Shown here: in pieces, positions 54,069-62,538 of the stretch
How positions within the stretch are numbered: the stretch's first letter is position 1
Layout: every line of letters starts with the position of its first letter
Assembly (NCBI RefSeq): GCF_000196135.1
Contig: NC_005090.1
Span: 382,001-446,000, forward strand
Origin: Wolinella succinogenes DSM 1740
Lineage (GTDB): Bacteria; Campylobacterota; Campylobacteria; Campylobacterales; Helicobacteraceae
Direction of reading: 5' to 3'
DNA: 64,000 bases
Notes under the pieces: generated by a model
Told to the model about the DNA's origin: nothing
The model's input: only the letters and a program-made list of their open reading frames with translations
The model's database searches: none
Program-made: the position numbers and the translations under genes

Positions 54069-55888
54069 GGGACTCCTTTTTGGTTGAGAATGGATTGTTG
54101 GTGCTCATCAAGTCGAAGAAGCCCATGGTGGATGGAGGTTTTGGGGGCGATAAAGAGATCTTTGGGAGGAAGAAGAAGCTTGAAACGCACCTCGTTGTAG
54201 CCCTTCCAGCCATTTTTGCTCCAAATATAGGAGGCAAGCGTAGGGGCTTGGAGCGATAGAATCTCTTCGCTTAGGGCGTGACGCTCTCCTTGAAGCTTCT
54301 CTATCTCCTCTTTGTGGGCTTGGGTGTATTTGAGGAGATTGATGTAGCTTTTGAGTTTCTCTTGGAGATAGGCAGGGGTGCCAACTCCCTCCTGGCGATT
54401 GAGATCGATCATCGCTTTGATCTTGGTGGCTAGAGGACGAAGCGCCTTGATCTCTTTGGCCTCTTCGTTGAACTTTTTGATCTTGGTTTTAAGGGCAGCG
54501 CTCAGCTCTTCGAAAGAGCGAAGGAGGGTGGCGAGTCGTGATTGGATTTTGGGATTGGCCTCAGGGGTGAGGGTGAATTTATTATCCTCGCCCATGATTT
54601 CAAAGATTTCAATCTTTTCGGAGGCAAAGGCCTGAAGATTAGAGTGAAGGAATCGAATCGAGATCTCCTTAGCATAAACCTTTCCGCCATGAGCGTGTTC
54701 AATGTGCACCTTTTGCGCCCTAATAATCCCCGCCTCTAGACGCATCACCTTCACCTCGTCGGCCTCTACCCACCCTTTGTGCGCCTCGATAGAGGCGGAT
54801 TGAGCGTGGATTTTAGAGGTTTGGTGGGTTTGGCCTGAGATGGTCACTCTATTGGCCCTAATCTCCGAGCCACTCCCGATATTTCCTGCGATTTCCACCT
54901 CGCCCGCTTCGATTTTAGCCCCATCGCCCAGCGCCTCTTTGAGGTAGTGATTCTCTTTAACCACCACCGATGTAGGGGCATCTAGCCCCCCTAAAAGAGA
55001 GCCTGTGGTCTTGATATCTACCTCTTCGATTTCGATCTTTTGGGTGATAGAGAGGCGATACTCTTCAAAGAGGAGGTAGCCCGATTCTTTGGCGTAATAG
55101 TTGATCTTATTCCCTTCATCACGCTCCTCTATGCTCTCATCAATTCGGAGGGGATTTTGGGCACTTGCGCTTGGCTCTTTAGGGGGGATGTAGTTGCCTA
55201 GGCAGTCGCGTCCAGCGCCTCCTTTTTGAGGTTTGAGAAAGGTGGCTAGGAGCATTTCCTCTTTGATCGTAGGGAATCGCCCCTGCAGAGCGGGATCCTC
55301 TTGGAAGTGCAAAATCAAAGTTGCCTCAACGCAACGCCCCCCTCCTGCGCTTTGGGCAAGAAGAATCTCATAATCTTTATCTAAAAAAGGGAGATTTTGA
55401 AGCTCTTTGAGAAGGGAGGCGATTCTCTCCCTCTCTTTGGCTTCCTGGCGAAAGAGAACGCGCATGATCGCCTTTTGGGCCCTCACTCTCTCAAAAAGCT
55501 CTTCCAAAAAAACAGCATTGTAGGTGATTTGGGAGCCTTTGTGAAGCGTTAAAAAAAGCTCTCTGAAATCCTCTCCAAGGCGCAGAGAGAAGGAGTATTT
55601 CCGCTCTTTTTGCGGTTCGATGATGATGGCAAAGCGCTGGCGAATCTCCACATCAGGTCGCGAGAGGAACTCTTCATCCTCTAAAAATCCAAGCTCGCTC
55701 TCTTTAAGCTCCTCAAAGTGGGGCTTCCCCTCGCTTTTGAGAAAATAGAAGACCTCTTGGAGTTTGACCTCCAAAAGAGCAGGGGTGATCTTGCGATCTT
55801 GCGCGATCTTCTCTAGCTCTTTTTGAGGTTCTTCGCAATCAGCGATAAAGAGGGGTTGAAAGGTGAGAATCTTGGCTTTGTCGCCCAT
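54065..55888 (-). CDS. DUF342/FapA-like protein
   Basis: The 607-residue product has the FapA domain layout: a divergent N-terminal part; a right-handed beta-helix-like core (about residues 280-430) with repeated short blocks such as GEVEIAGNIGSGSEIRANRVTI; and a C-terminal coiled coil (about 450-530). FapA-type polymer-forming proteins are linked to flagellar assembly or membrane-associated scaffolds. It lies between murJ (divergent) and ruvA, as in H. pylori by memory. ATG 55888 has TAAGGG six bases before it. Exact role unknown. Confidence 0.82.
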   Translation of the reverse strand: MGDKAKILTFQPLFIADCEEPQKELEKIAQDRKITPALLEVKLQEVFYFLKSEGKPHFEELKESELGFLEDEEFLSRPDVEIRQRFAIIIEPQKERKYSFSLRLGEDFRELFLTLHKGSQITYNAVFLEELFERVRAQKAIMRVLFRQEAKERERIASLLKELQNLPFLDKDYEILLAQSAGGGRCVEATLILHFQEDPALQGRFPTIKEEMLLATFLKPQKGGAGRDCLGNYIPPKEPSASAQNPLRIDESIEERDEGNKINYYAKESGYLLFEEYRLSITQKIEIEEVDIKTTGSLLGGLDAPTSVVVKENHYLKEALGDGAKIEAGEVEIAGNIGSGSEIRANRVTISGQTHQTSKIHAQSASIEAHKGWVEADEVKVMRLEAGIIRAQKVHIEHAHGGKVYAKEISIRFLHSNLQAFASEKIEIFEIMGEDNKFTLTPEANPKIQSRLATLLRSFEELSAALKTKIKKFNEEAKEIKALRPLATKIKAMIDLNRQEGVGTPAYLQEKLKSYINLLKYTQAHKEEIEKLQGERHALSEEILSLQAPTLASYIWSKNGWKGYNEVRFKLLLPPKDLFIAPKTSIHHGLLRLDEHQQSILNQKGVP

Positions 55889-56012
55889 TTTTACCCTTAG
55901 GATGTTGTAATTTCTCTTCGGATACAATTCTCCAAGAATCACGGATTTGACTTGCTTAAAGCACTTTTTATTCCTGCTTTATTCTAGCCCTCCCTGCCTT
56001 AAAAGGAGTCTG

Positions 56013-57428
56013 ATGTTGAGGCGAGCCTTTTTAACCAATAGTAGCGGCATTTTGCTCTCGCGAATTTTTGGATTCCTTCGTGATCTTATGACCGCTTCTG
56101 TTCTTGGGGCTTCGGTCTATAGCGACATCTTTTTTGTGGCTTTTAAAATCCCCAACCTTTTTCGCCGTGTTTTTGGTGAGGGGGCGTTTAATCAAGCCTT
56201 TCTTCCGAGCTTTATTGGCGCACGACACAAAGGGGCTTTCACTCTTTCTGTCGGTGTGATTTTTCTTGGTGTGCTCACACTGATCTCTCTGCTTGTTACC
56301 CTTTTTGCGCCCTATTTTACAAAGCTTTTGGCTTTTGGCTTTAGTGATGAGCAAGTGGCGCTGGCTGCTCCGCTGGTGGCGATCAATTTTTGGTATTTGT
56401 GGCTGGTCTTTGTGGTCACCTTTTTGGGAGCGATTCTCCAATACAAGCGCCGTTTTAGCGCCTCAGCCTATTCGACGATCCTCCTCAATGTTGCCATGAT
56501 TGCGGCGCTCTATCTGGCAAGGGGCAGAGAGGGTTATGAGGTGGTGGTGTGGCTTAGCTGGGGGGTTTTAGTAGGGGGGGTGTTGCAGATTCTCTTTCAT
56601 CTCCCCTCTTTTATCAAAGCAGGGTTTGGGCGGATGCTTTTGGCGGGATGCAAGCATTGGCGCACTCATAAAGAGGAGCGTCAAAACTCCCTTAGGCGAT
56701 TTTTTAAACAATTTTTCCCTGCGATGCTAGGCGCCTCAACGGCACAAATTGCGGCGTTTATTGACACACTTTTGGCCTCTTTTTTGGCCAGTGGAGCGAT
56801 CTCTTATCTCTACTATGCGAATCGAATCTTCCAGCTCCCCTTGGCGGTCTTTGCGATTGCGGTCTCTACGGCGCTTTTTCCTACCGTGGCGCGCGCAATC
56901 AAAAACCAAAATTCCACTGAAGCGCTTTTTCATCTGAAGCGCTCTTTTTGGTTTTTGCTTTATATGTTAGTCTTCTCGACCCTTGGGGGAATCTTGCTCT
57001 CTAAAGAGATCATTTGGATGCTCTTTGAGCGAGGGGAGTTCACGCGGAATGACACGATTGAGAGTGCGCGCGTGCTCTCCATGTACATGATTGGACTGCT
57101 CCCCTTTGGAATCGCCAAAATCTTCTCCCTTTGGCTCTACTCCCACTCTAAACAGGGACTAGCCGCCAAAATTTCAGCCAAAGCCCTTCTTGGCGGGACG
57201 ATCCTCTCGGTGATTTTCATGCAATTTTGGGGAGCGAGCGGATTGGCTTTGGCGGGTTCTGTGAGTGGATTCTTGCTTCTTTACTGGACGATTGAGGCGT
57301 TTGGTGCCAAGGAGTTTTGGGGTATAATCCAAGACAAAAAGGGCTGGGTGATTCTTTTAGGACTCACTCTTGTGGAGGTGCTCCTCATTGAGGGGTCGCG
57401 AGCTTGGCTCTTTGGAAAAGTGGTGTAA
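56013..57428 (+). CDS. murJ: Lipid II flippase MurJ
   Basis: The 471-residue MOP-superfamily flippase has about thirteen helices. Characteristic are SRIFGFLRDLMTASVLG with its conserved arginines, FRRVFGEGAFNQAFLPSF and QIAAFIDTLLASFL. It moves lipid-linked peptidoglycan precursor to the periplasm. ATG 56013 has AAAGGAG five bases upstream. The cysS gene begins immediately after its TAA, so the two are coupled. Family certain. Confidence 0.94.
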   Translation: MLRRAFLTNSSGILLSRIFGFLRDLMTASVLGASVYSDIFFVAFKIPNLFRRVFGEGAFNQAFLPSFIGARHKGAFTLSVGVIFLGVLTLISLLVTLFAPYFTKLLAFGFSDEQVALAAPLVAINFWYLWLVFVVTFLGAILQYKRRFSASAYSTILLNVAMIAALYLARGREGYEVVVWLSWGVLVGGVLQILFHLPSFIKAGFGRMLLAGCKHWRTHKEERQNSLRRFFKQFFPAMLGASTAQIAAFIDTLLASFLASGAISYLYYANRIFQLPLAVFAIAVSTALFPTVARAIKNQNSTEALFHLKRSFWFLLYMLVFSTLGGILLSKEIIWMLFERGEFTRNDTIESARVLSMYMIGLLPFGIAKIFSLWLYSHSKQGLAAKISAKALLGGTILSVIFMQFWGASGLALAGSVSGFLLLYWTIEAFGAKEFWGIIQDKKGWVILLGLTLVEVLLIEGSRAWLFGKVV

Positions 57429-58832
57429 ATGATGATAAAGATTTTTGATAGCGTCAAAAGAGAAAAGGTGGAGTTTATTCCTCTTAAAAAGGGAGAGGTG
57501 AGCCTCTATGTGTGTGGGCCAACCGTTTACGATGATTCCCATTTGGGTCATGCCAGAAGCGCCATTGCCTTTGATCTTTTGCGTCGATTGATGGAGTTTG
57601 AGGGTTATAGGGTGAGGTTTGTCAAAAACTTCACCGATATTGATGATAAGATCATTAAAAAAAGCTTGGAGAGTGGTGAAGAGATAGGAGCCATCACGGA
57701 GCGCTACATCACCTCCTATTTAGAAGATATGCAAAAACTCGGAATCAAGCGTCCTGATATTGAGCCTCGTGCCACAGAGAGCCTTGATCTTATGTGGGAG
57801 ATGATCCAATCTCTGCTTCAAAAAGGAATCGCCTATCAAACCCCTAGAGGGGATATCTATCTAGATGTAAAACAAGACCCTTCTTATGGGAAGCTGAGCG
57901 GTCGAGGTGAGGATTTAGAACAGGTGAGCCGCATAGAGAGCAGCGAAGAGAAGCGTGATCCTAGGGATTTTGCACTTTGGAAAAGCTATAAAGGCCAAAG
58001 TGATGTAGGGTATGAATCGCCTTTTGGACGGGGACGACCCGGATGGCATATTGAGTGCAGCGCTATGATCGAAAAGCACTTAGCCAAAGAGGGTGATTAT
58101 GCCATTGACATCCATGCGGGGGGCTCAGATCTTCTCTTCCCTCACCATGAAAATGAGGCGTGCCAGACGCGTTGTGCGACAGGCAGAGAGCTGGCTAAAT
58201 ATTGGATGCATAATGGGTTTGTCACCATCAATGGCGAAAAGATGAGCAAATCTTTAGGGAATAGCTTTTTTGTCAAAGACGCCCTTAGGGTTTATGATGG
58301 TGAAGTGTTGCGATTCTACCTCCTGAGCACCCACTATCGTATGGGGCTTAACTTTTCTGAAGAGGATCTGCTGGCTTCCAAAAAGCGACTTGATCGCCTC
58401 TATCGCCTCAAAAAGAGGGTTGGCGAAGGGGAGGTGGGTGCTCCTAGCGAGAAATTTTTAGAGAGGCTTTTGGAGGGGCTTAGGGATGATATGAATATCT
58501 CTAGAGCGCTGAGTGCCATGGATGAGATGCTCACTCTCTCTAATGAGGAGCTTGATTCCTCCCCCAAAGAGAGAGCGCTTCAAGCGACTATTCGAGGGAA
58601 TCTAGAGGTTCTGGAGAGGCTCCTTGGGATTGGGGCAAAGTCACCCATACTCTATTTTCAAATGGGAGTTTCACCCGAAGAGAAAGAGAAGATCGAAGAG
58701 TTAATCAAGGAACGCGCTGAGGCGAAAAAGGCGAAGGATTTTGCGAGAGCCGATGAGATCAGGAAGAGCCTGAGTGACCAGGGCATCGCACTTTTGGACA
58801 CTCCAAGCGGCACTCTTTGGGAGAGGGCGTAA
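57429..58832 (+). CDS. cysS: Cysteinyl-tRNA synthetase
   Basis: The 467-residue class I synthetase has LYVCGPTVYDDSHLGHARS (zinc Cys and the HIGH-type signature), GRPGWHIECSAMIEKHL with further zinc ligands, HAGGSDLLFPHHENEACQ, and the KMSKS loop GEKMSKSLGN. The C-terminal anticodon-binding helices are complete. It follows murJ without a gap; the second codon at 57432 is also ATG. A hairpin terminator overlaps its stop codon. Confidence 0.96.
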   Translation: MMIKIFDSVKREKVEFIPLKKGEVSLYVCGPTVYDDSHLGHARSAIAFDLLRRLMEFEGYRVRFVKNFTDIDDKIIKKSLESGEEIGAITERYITSYLEDMQKLGIKRPDIEPRATESLDLMWEMIQSLLQKGIAYQTPRGDIYLDVKQDPSYGKLSGRGEDLEQVSRIESSEEKRDPRDFALWKSYKGQSDVGYESPFGRGRPGWHIECSAMIEKHLAKEGDYAIDIHAGGSDLLFPHHENEACQTRCATGRELAKYWMHNGFVTINGEKMSKSLGNSFFVKDALRVYDGEVLRFYLLSTHYRMGLNFSEEDLLASKKRLDRLYRLKKRVGEGEVGAPSEKFLERLLEGLRDDMNISRALSAMDEMLTLSNEELDSSPKERALQATIRGNLEVLERLLGIGAKSPILYFQMGVSPEEKEKIEELIKERAEAKKAKDFARADEIRKSLSDQGIALLDTPSGTLWERA

Positions 58833-58848
58833 GTCCCCTCTGATTTTT
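58822..58848 (+). terminator. Rho-independent terminator overlapping the cysS stop
   Basis: AGAGGG (58822-58827), an 8-base loop, then CCCTCT (58836-58841) and GATTTTT. The six-base GC-rich stem starts inside the last cysS codons and includes the TAA in its loop. It is the clearest intrinsic terminator in the window. Confidence 0.7.
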
Positions 58849-58880
58849 GGAGCTTAATTTATTTTTAAACACGAATGAGA

Positions 58881-58886
58881 TAGAAT
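58881..58886 (+). promoter_or_regulatory. Candidate -10 box of the rpmE operon
   Basis: TAGAAT lies 66 bases before the rpmE ATG; TATAGA at 58908-58913 is an alternative. Position after the cysS terminator supports a new transcript starting here. Confidence 0.4.
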
Positions 58887-58952
58887 CGCCGTTCCAATTT
58901 TCGCCCTTATAGAGTCTAAAGATAAACTTGAATAAACACAAAGGAATCATTT

Positions 58953-59156
58953 ATGAAAAAAGGTATCCACCCCAATTATGTCCCCTGCAAAGTGACTTGC
59001 GTCACCAGCGGCAAAGAGTTTGAAGTGCTCAGCACCAAGCCTGAGCTAAGAATTGACATCTCCTCTTTCTGCCACCCCTTCTATACTGGCTCTGATAAAG
59101 TGGTCGATACCGCTGGACGCGTTGAGAAGTTCAAACAAAAATACAATATGAAATAA
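58953..59156 (+). CDS. rpmE: Ribosomal protein L31
   Basis: The 67-residue product has the L31 pattern: a MKKGIHPNY start, [25 protein letters not shown] and the lysine-rich end. Three cysteines (12, 16, 40) remain, not the full four-Cys zinc set of E. coli L31, which is usual in campylobacterota as I recall. AAAGGAATC precedes the ATG. First gene of a long conserved block. Confidence 0.95.
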   Translation: MKKGIHPNYVPCKVTCVTSGKEFEVLSTKPELRIDISSFCHPFYTGSDKVVDTAGRVEKFKQKYNMK

Positions 59157-59157
59157 A

Positions 59158-59973
59158 TTGCTAACTCTTCTCCCTACCCCTATTGGGAATCTTCAAGACA
59201 TCACCCTGAGGAGCTTGGAGGTTCTCAAGGTTGCTGAGATTATCCTCTGTGAAGACACGAGGGTGAGCAAGCGCCTTCTCTCTCTTCTCTCTCAAAAAGA
59301 GCTTTTGCCCCCCAAAGAGTACCGTTATATCTCCTTGCACTCCCACAATGAAGAAGCGACGCTTCAAAATCTTCCTCCCGATTTTTTCACCCAAGAGGTG
59401 GTCTATATGAGTGATGCGGGAATGCCTTGTATTAGTGATCCGGGGGCTGCTCTGGTGCGATATGCTCAAGAGCGAGGGATTTCCTATACGGTTTTGCCAG
59501 GAGCCAATGCTCTTTTGACGCTTTTTGCAGCGAGTGGAAGCGGGAGCAAAGAGTTCTATTTTTATGGATTTCTTCCCCACAAATCCAAAGAGCGTCAAGG
59601 TGAGCTCATCAAGCTTTTGGGAATGGAGAGTGATGTGATTCTTTACGAAGCTCCGCATCGCTTGATGGAGTTTTTGGAAGAGATTCAGGCTCTAGCCCCC
59701 CATCGAAGGATTTTTGCCGCCAAAGAGCTCACTAAAATGCATGAAAAATTTTATCAAGGGAGCGCGAGCGAGATCATTCAAAGAGTTCGTCAAGAATCGA
59801 CTAAAGGAGAGTGGGCGATTCTCCTTTATCAAGGGGAGAAAAATCCCGAAGCGCTCCTCTCGCTCTCCGACCTTGCTACCTTGGATATTCCCCCTAAAAT
59901 CCGTGCCAAAATCCTCGCCAAAATGACAGGAAGAAGTGTTGAGGAGTGCTATAAGGATTCCTGCCAAAAATAG
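59158..59973 (+). CDS. rsmI: 16S rRNA (cytidine-2'-O)-methyltransferase
   Basis: The 271-residue member of the tetrapyrrole-methylase-fold superfamily has LLPTPIGNLQDITLRSLEVL, ILCEDTRVSKRLL, MSDAGMPCISDPGAALV, PGANALLTLFAASG and FFYGFLPHKSKER-type blocks. It methylates the 2'-O of C1402 of 16S rRNA. It starts at TTG 59158, one base after the rpmE stop and with no clear ribosome binding site, so coupling to rpmE translation is likely. Confidence 0.92.
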   Translation: MLTLLPTPIGNLQDITLRSLEVLKVAEIILCEDTRVSKRLLSLLSQKELLPPKEYRYISLHSHNEEATLQNLPPDFFTQEVVYMSDAGMPCISDPGAALVRYAQERGISYTVLPGANALLTLFAASGSGSKEFYFYGFLPHKSKERQGELIKLLGMESDVILYEAPHRLMEFLEEIQALAPHRRIFAAKELTKMHEKFYQGSASEIIQRVRQESTKGEWAILLYQGEKNPEALLSLSDLATLDIPPKIRAKILAKMTGRSVEECYKDSCQK

Positions 59974-60019
59974 CCCCGCATTAGAGCTTCCCTTAAGCCA
60001 TCCTGAGTTAAAATCTTTC

Positions 60020-60712
60020 ATGATAATCTACGGAAAACAGATATTTCTTTACGTTTTAAGGCGACATCCAAAGCTCATCAAAAGCGTCTATCTCGGCAAA
60101 GAGGTCGAAAAAGATCTCTTTAAGGAGATTTCGCGTTTGGGGATTCCCCTGCTTCGCGTTGACCCCAAAAAGGCTCAAGCGATGGCTAGAGGGGGGAATC
60201 ATCAGGGATTCTTGATGGAGATTGAGGCCATCTCGCCTCTTTCTTTAGGTGAGATCAAGAGAGTTGATCGGCTGCTGGTGCTTCATGGTGTGAGCGATTC
60301 GGGGAATATCGGGGGGATATTCCGAAGTGCTTATTGCCTAGGGATGGAGGGGGTGATCCTGACCAACCTCTCTTCATTCTCCATCGAATCGGCGATTCGT
60401 ACTAGCAGCGGGGCTCTTTTGGAGTTGCCCTTTGGAATTGTGAAGAATCCGTGGGATTTGATCAATGAGCTTCGGGGGGCGGGTTTTACGCTCTATGGAG
60501 CGGCCTTAGAGGGGGAGATTCCCAATGGAAAGAGTTTTGCCTCCAAGCGCGCGCTTTTCATGGGTAGTGAAGGCGAGGGGCTTCCAAAAAAGCTTCTTTC
60601 TAAGCTTGACCAACTACTAAAAATTGAGATGGAACGAGACTTTGATTCGCTTAATGTCGGGGTGGCGGCGGCAATACTTATGGATAGGATGAGAGATGGA
60701 AGAAGCAATTGA
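60020..60712 (+). CDS. TrmH/SpoU-family RNA 2'-O-methyltransferase, RlmB-like
   Basis: The 230-residue knotted methyltransferase has an N-terminal substrate-binding domain and the three SPOUT motifs: DSGNIGGIFRSA (catalytic Arg), ALFMGSEGEGLPKKLL and SLNVGVAAAILMDRM. It probably modifies 23S rRNA or tRNA. ATG 60020 (MIIYGKQIFLYVL) fits the family start better than the frame's upstream extension into rsmI. Its 3' end overlaps the next gene by 17 nt. Confidence 0.88.
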   Translation: MIIYGKQIFLYVLRRHPKLIKSVYLGKEVEKDLFKEISRLGIPLLRVDPKKAQAMARGGNHQGFLMEIEAISPLSLGEIKRVDRLLVLHGVSDSGNIGGIFRSAYCLGMEGVILTNLSSFSIESAIRTSSGALLELPFGIVKNPWDLINELRGAGFTLYGAALEGEIPNGKSFASKRALFMGSEGEGLPKKLLSKLDQLLKIEMERDFDSLNVGVAAAILMDRMRDGRSN

Positions 60713-61682
60713 GAAGCTAAAGAGTATCGGTCATGGGGAGATCAATCAAAAAACCCACATCGCCTCTAACAAGATTCTTTATATCCTCAACAGGGATTAT
60801 GAGCGTTTTGATAAGACCACAGCCATTGGCTTTATTCGCATCTTGGAGCGAGAATACAATGTCGATTTGAGTGAATGGGTCAAGGAGTTTGAGGCCTATA
60901 TTGTGGCGCATGGAAAAGCAGAAGAGGCTCCCTTGCTAGAGACCAATTTGGTGGATGTTCAGGTGTCTAGGGCAGGGAAAAAAGGCGGAGCGGGTCGATT
61001 CTTCTGGTCGGTGGTGCTACTTGGAGCATTGGGAGGAGGGGGCTATTACCTCTATCAGTACCATTTTGAGGAGATTGTGAAGCTTTGGCCGATCAAAAAA
61101 GAGGAGAAGAGCATTGAGCCTATTCTCTCCAATGCCAACGAGAGTATTCAGACGGCCAGGATTCTTACTGGAGAGGCGCCTTTAGAGCTTGGAATCACTC
61201 CAAAGATTGAGACCCCTATTAACGAATCGACAACCGCCCCTTTAGAGCCTGCACTCAAAGCAGCGATTGATGAAGCCAAAAAGGTGGATGTGAGTAACAC
61301 TCTAGAGAGTCAATCTAGCGCATTGCCTTTACTTGAAGCCAATATAACTCGTTCCACTTTGGCTTCCGAGCCAGAGAACACCCCCGCTTTAATGGCTCCC
61401 AAAGAGGTGATTTTTCAGGTGAAAAACAAAGTATGGCTGGGAATCGTCTATCTGGACAAAAAAGAGAAAGTCGCGGAGACGGTGAGTGGTCAATACAAGC
61501 TCAATCCCAATCGAAGTCAGCTGATCATCACAGGGCACGGGATGTTAGAGGTGAAAGTTGATGGCAGAGTGGAGAGCTATAATAGTGGTGCTCCCATGCG
61601 CTTTCGCTACACTCCCGAGGAGGGGTTGAGCGTTATCACGCTAGAAGAGTTCAAGGCTCAAAATGGAGGAAAAGAGTGGTGA
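60696..61682 (+). CDS. Single-pass membrane protein, RodZ-like layout
   Basis: The 328-residue product has an N-terminal helical cytoplasmic domain (residues 1-85, with YILNRDYERFDKTTAIGFIRIL), one membrane helix (FFWSVVLLGALGGGGYYLYQY near 104-124), a variable low-complexity periplasmic stretch, and a C-terminal beta domain (VKNKVWLGIVYLDKKEK to EEFKAQ). This is the order found in RodZ (HTH, helix, DUF4115), but the HTH is degenerate, so homology is tentative. The C. jejuni synteny I recall has an unnamed membrane protein here. Role likely in the envelope or cell shape. Confidence 0.5.
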   Translation: MEEAIEKLKSIGHGEINQKTHIASNKILYILNRDYERFDKTTAIGFIRILEREYNVDLSEWVKEFEAYIVAHGKAEEAPLLETNLVDVQVSRAGKKGGAGRFFWSVVLLGALGGGGYYLYQYHFEEIVKLWPIKKEEKSIEPILSNANESIQTARILTGEAPLELGITPKIETPINESTTAPLEPALKAAIDEAKKVDVSNTLESQSSALPLLEANITRSTLASEPENTPALMAPKEVIFQVKNKVWLGIVYLDKKEKVAETVSGQYKLNPNRSQLIITGHGMLEVKVDGRVESYNSGAPMRFRYTPEEGLSVITLEEFKAQNGGKEW

Positions 61683-62509
61683 AAAAGTCGCTAGGGTTGT
61701 GGCTGCTTCTAGCGAGTCTCATCTCTTGCTTAAAGGCGGATGCTTTGGATCAGAAGGTGGCCGCTTTGATGGATTCTCGCGCTTATAATGTGAACCAAAA
61801 GTTCGTCCAGCTCCTCTTTAAAAACAGAGAGGAGTTTTACGATCAAGGGAGAATCGACTTTGCCAAGGTGGCACTCAAGCTCAAAGAGAATGGTCTTTTG
61901 AAACTCTCCTTTGGAGGCCCCAAGGATCTTCATATCTCTTTTCTCACTCCAAGCTCTCCCCTGCTTTTCACCAAAGCGGTCTCCTCTTCCTTGCAAAGCC
62001 TAGGCTACTACTATTTTGCCCCCAAGGAGGCAGAGTATCAAGATGGACTCTATCGTCTAGGGATTGAGATGAGCACCGAGTATGCCATTGATCCCACGCT
62101 CCTTATTGAGGAGTTTAAAAAGCGGGGCTATCAAGTCGCCGATGTGGCTAGAGAGGGTGAAACCAAGTGGCGCTACACCCTAGAGCTCCTCTCTCCTCTT
62201 ATTCCTGAGGCGGAGAGTTTGGAGCTCAATCAAGAGAGTGAAATCGCGAGGCTTTCGGGAGAGTATTGGCTGGATGTGAAGAATCTTGCAGGCACGCTCT
62301 CTTTTGCCTCTTCGACCTATGGCGCCAATCTCTACCCTCAAGTCACCCTCTTTGATGCTTCGCTTCGCATCATCTCCTCCTATCGTTTTGAAGAGGAGGA
62401 GCGGCGATTTAGCGTCACAATTCCCTCAGGCGTTCGCTTTGTGCGAATCACCGATTCCTATTCGCCTTCCAATATTAAAACAGGAATCAGGGTTAAATTA
62501 GCCCCTTAG
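61676..62509 (+). CDS. Periplasmic protein of unknown function
   Basis: The product has 277 residues and a signal peptide (LGLWLLLASLISCLKA; no clear lipobox). The mature part alternates amphipathic helices with a beta-rich C-terminal third (YWLDVKNLAGTLSFASSTYGANLYPQV, RRFSVTIPSGVRFVRITD). Its start is GTG 61676 or 61679; the latter overlaps the previous stop (GTGA), with GGAGG upstream. I recognise no family. The constant position next to the RodZ-like gene and an aminotransferase gene suggests a conserved envelope partner. Confidence 0.65.
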   Translation: MVKKSLGLWLLLASLISCLKADALDQKVAALMDSRAYNVNQKFVQLLFKNREEFYDQGRIDFAKVALKLKENGLLKLSFGGPKDLHISFLTPSSPLLFTKAVSSSLQSLGYYYFAPKEAEYQDGLYRLGIEMSTEYAIDPTLLIEEFKKRGYQVADVAREGETKWRYTLELLSPLIPEAESLELNQESEIARLSGEYWLDVKNLAGTLSFASSTYGANLYPQVTLFDASLRIISSYRFEEEERRFSVTIPSGVRFVRITDSYSPSNIKTGIRVKLAP

Positions 62510-62538
62510 ATTCCTATCCCACCCAAAGGTTTTTTGCG

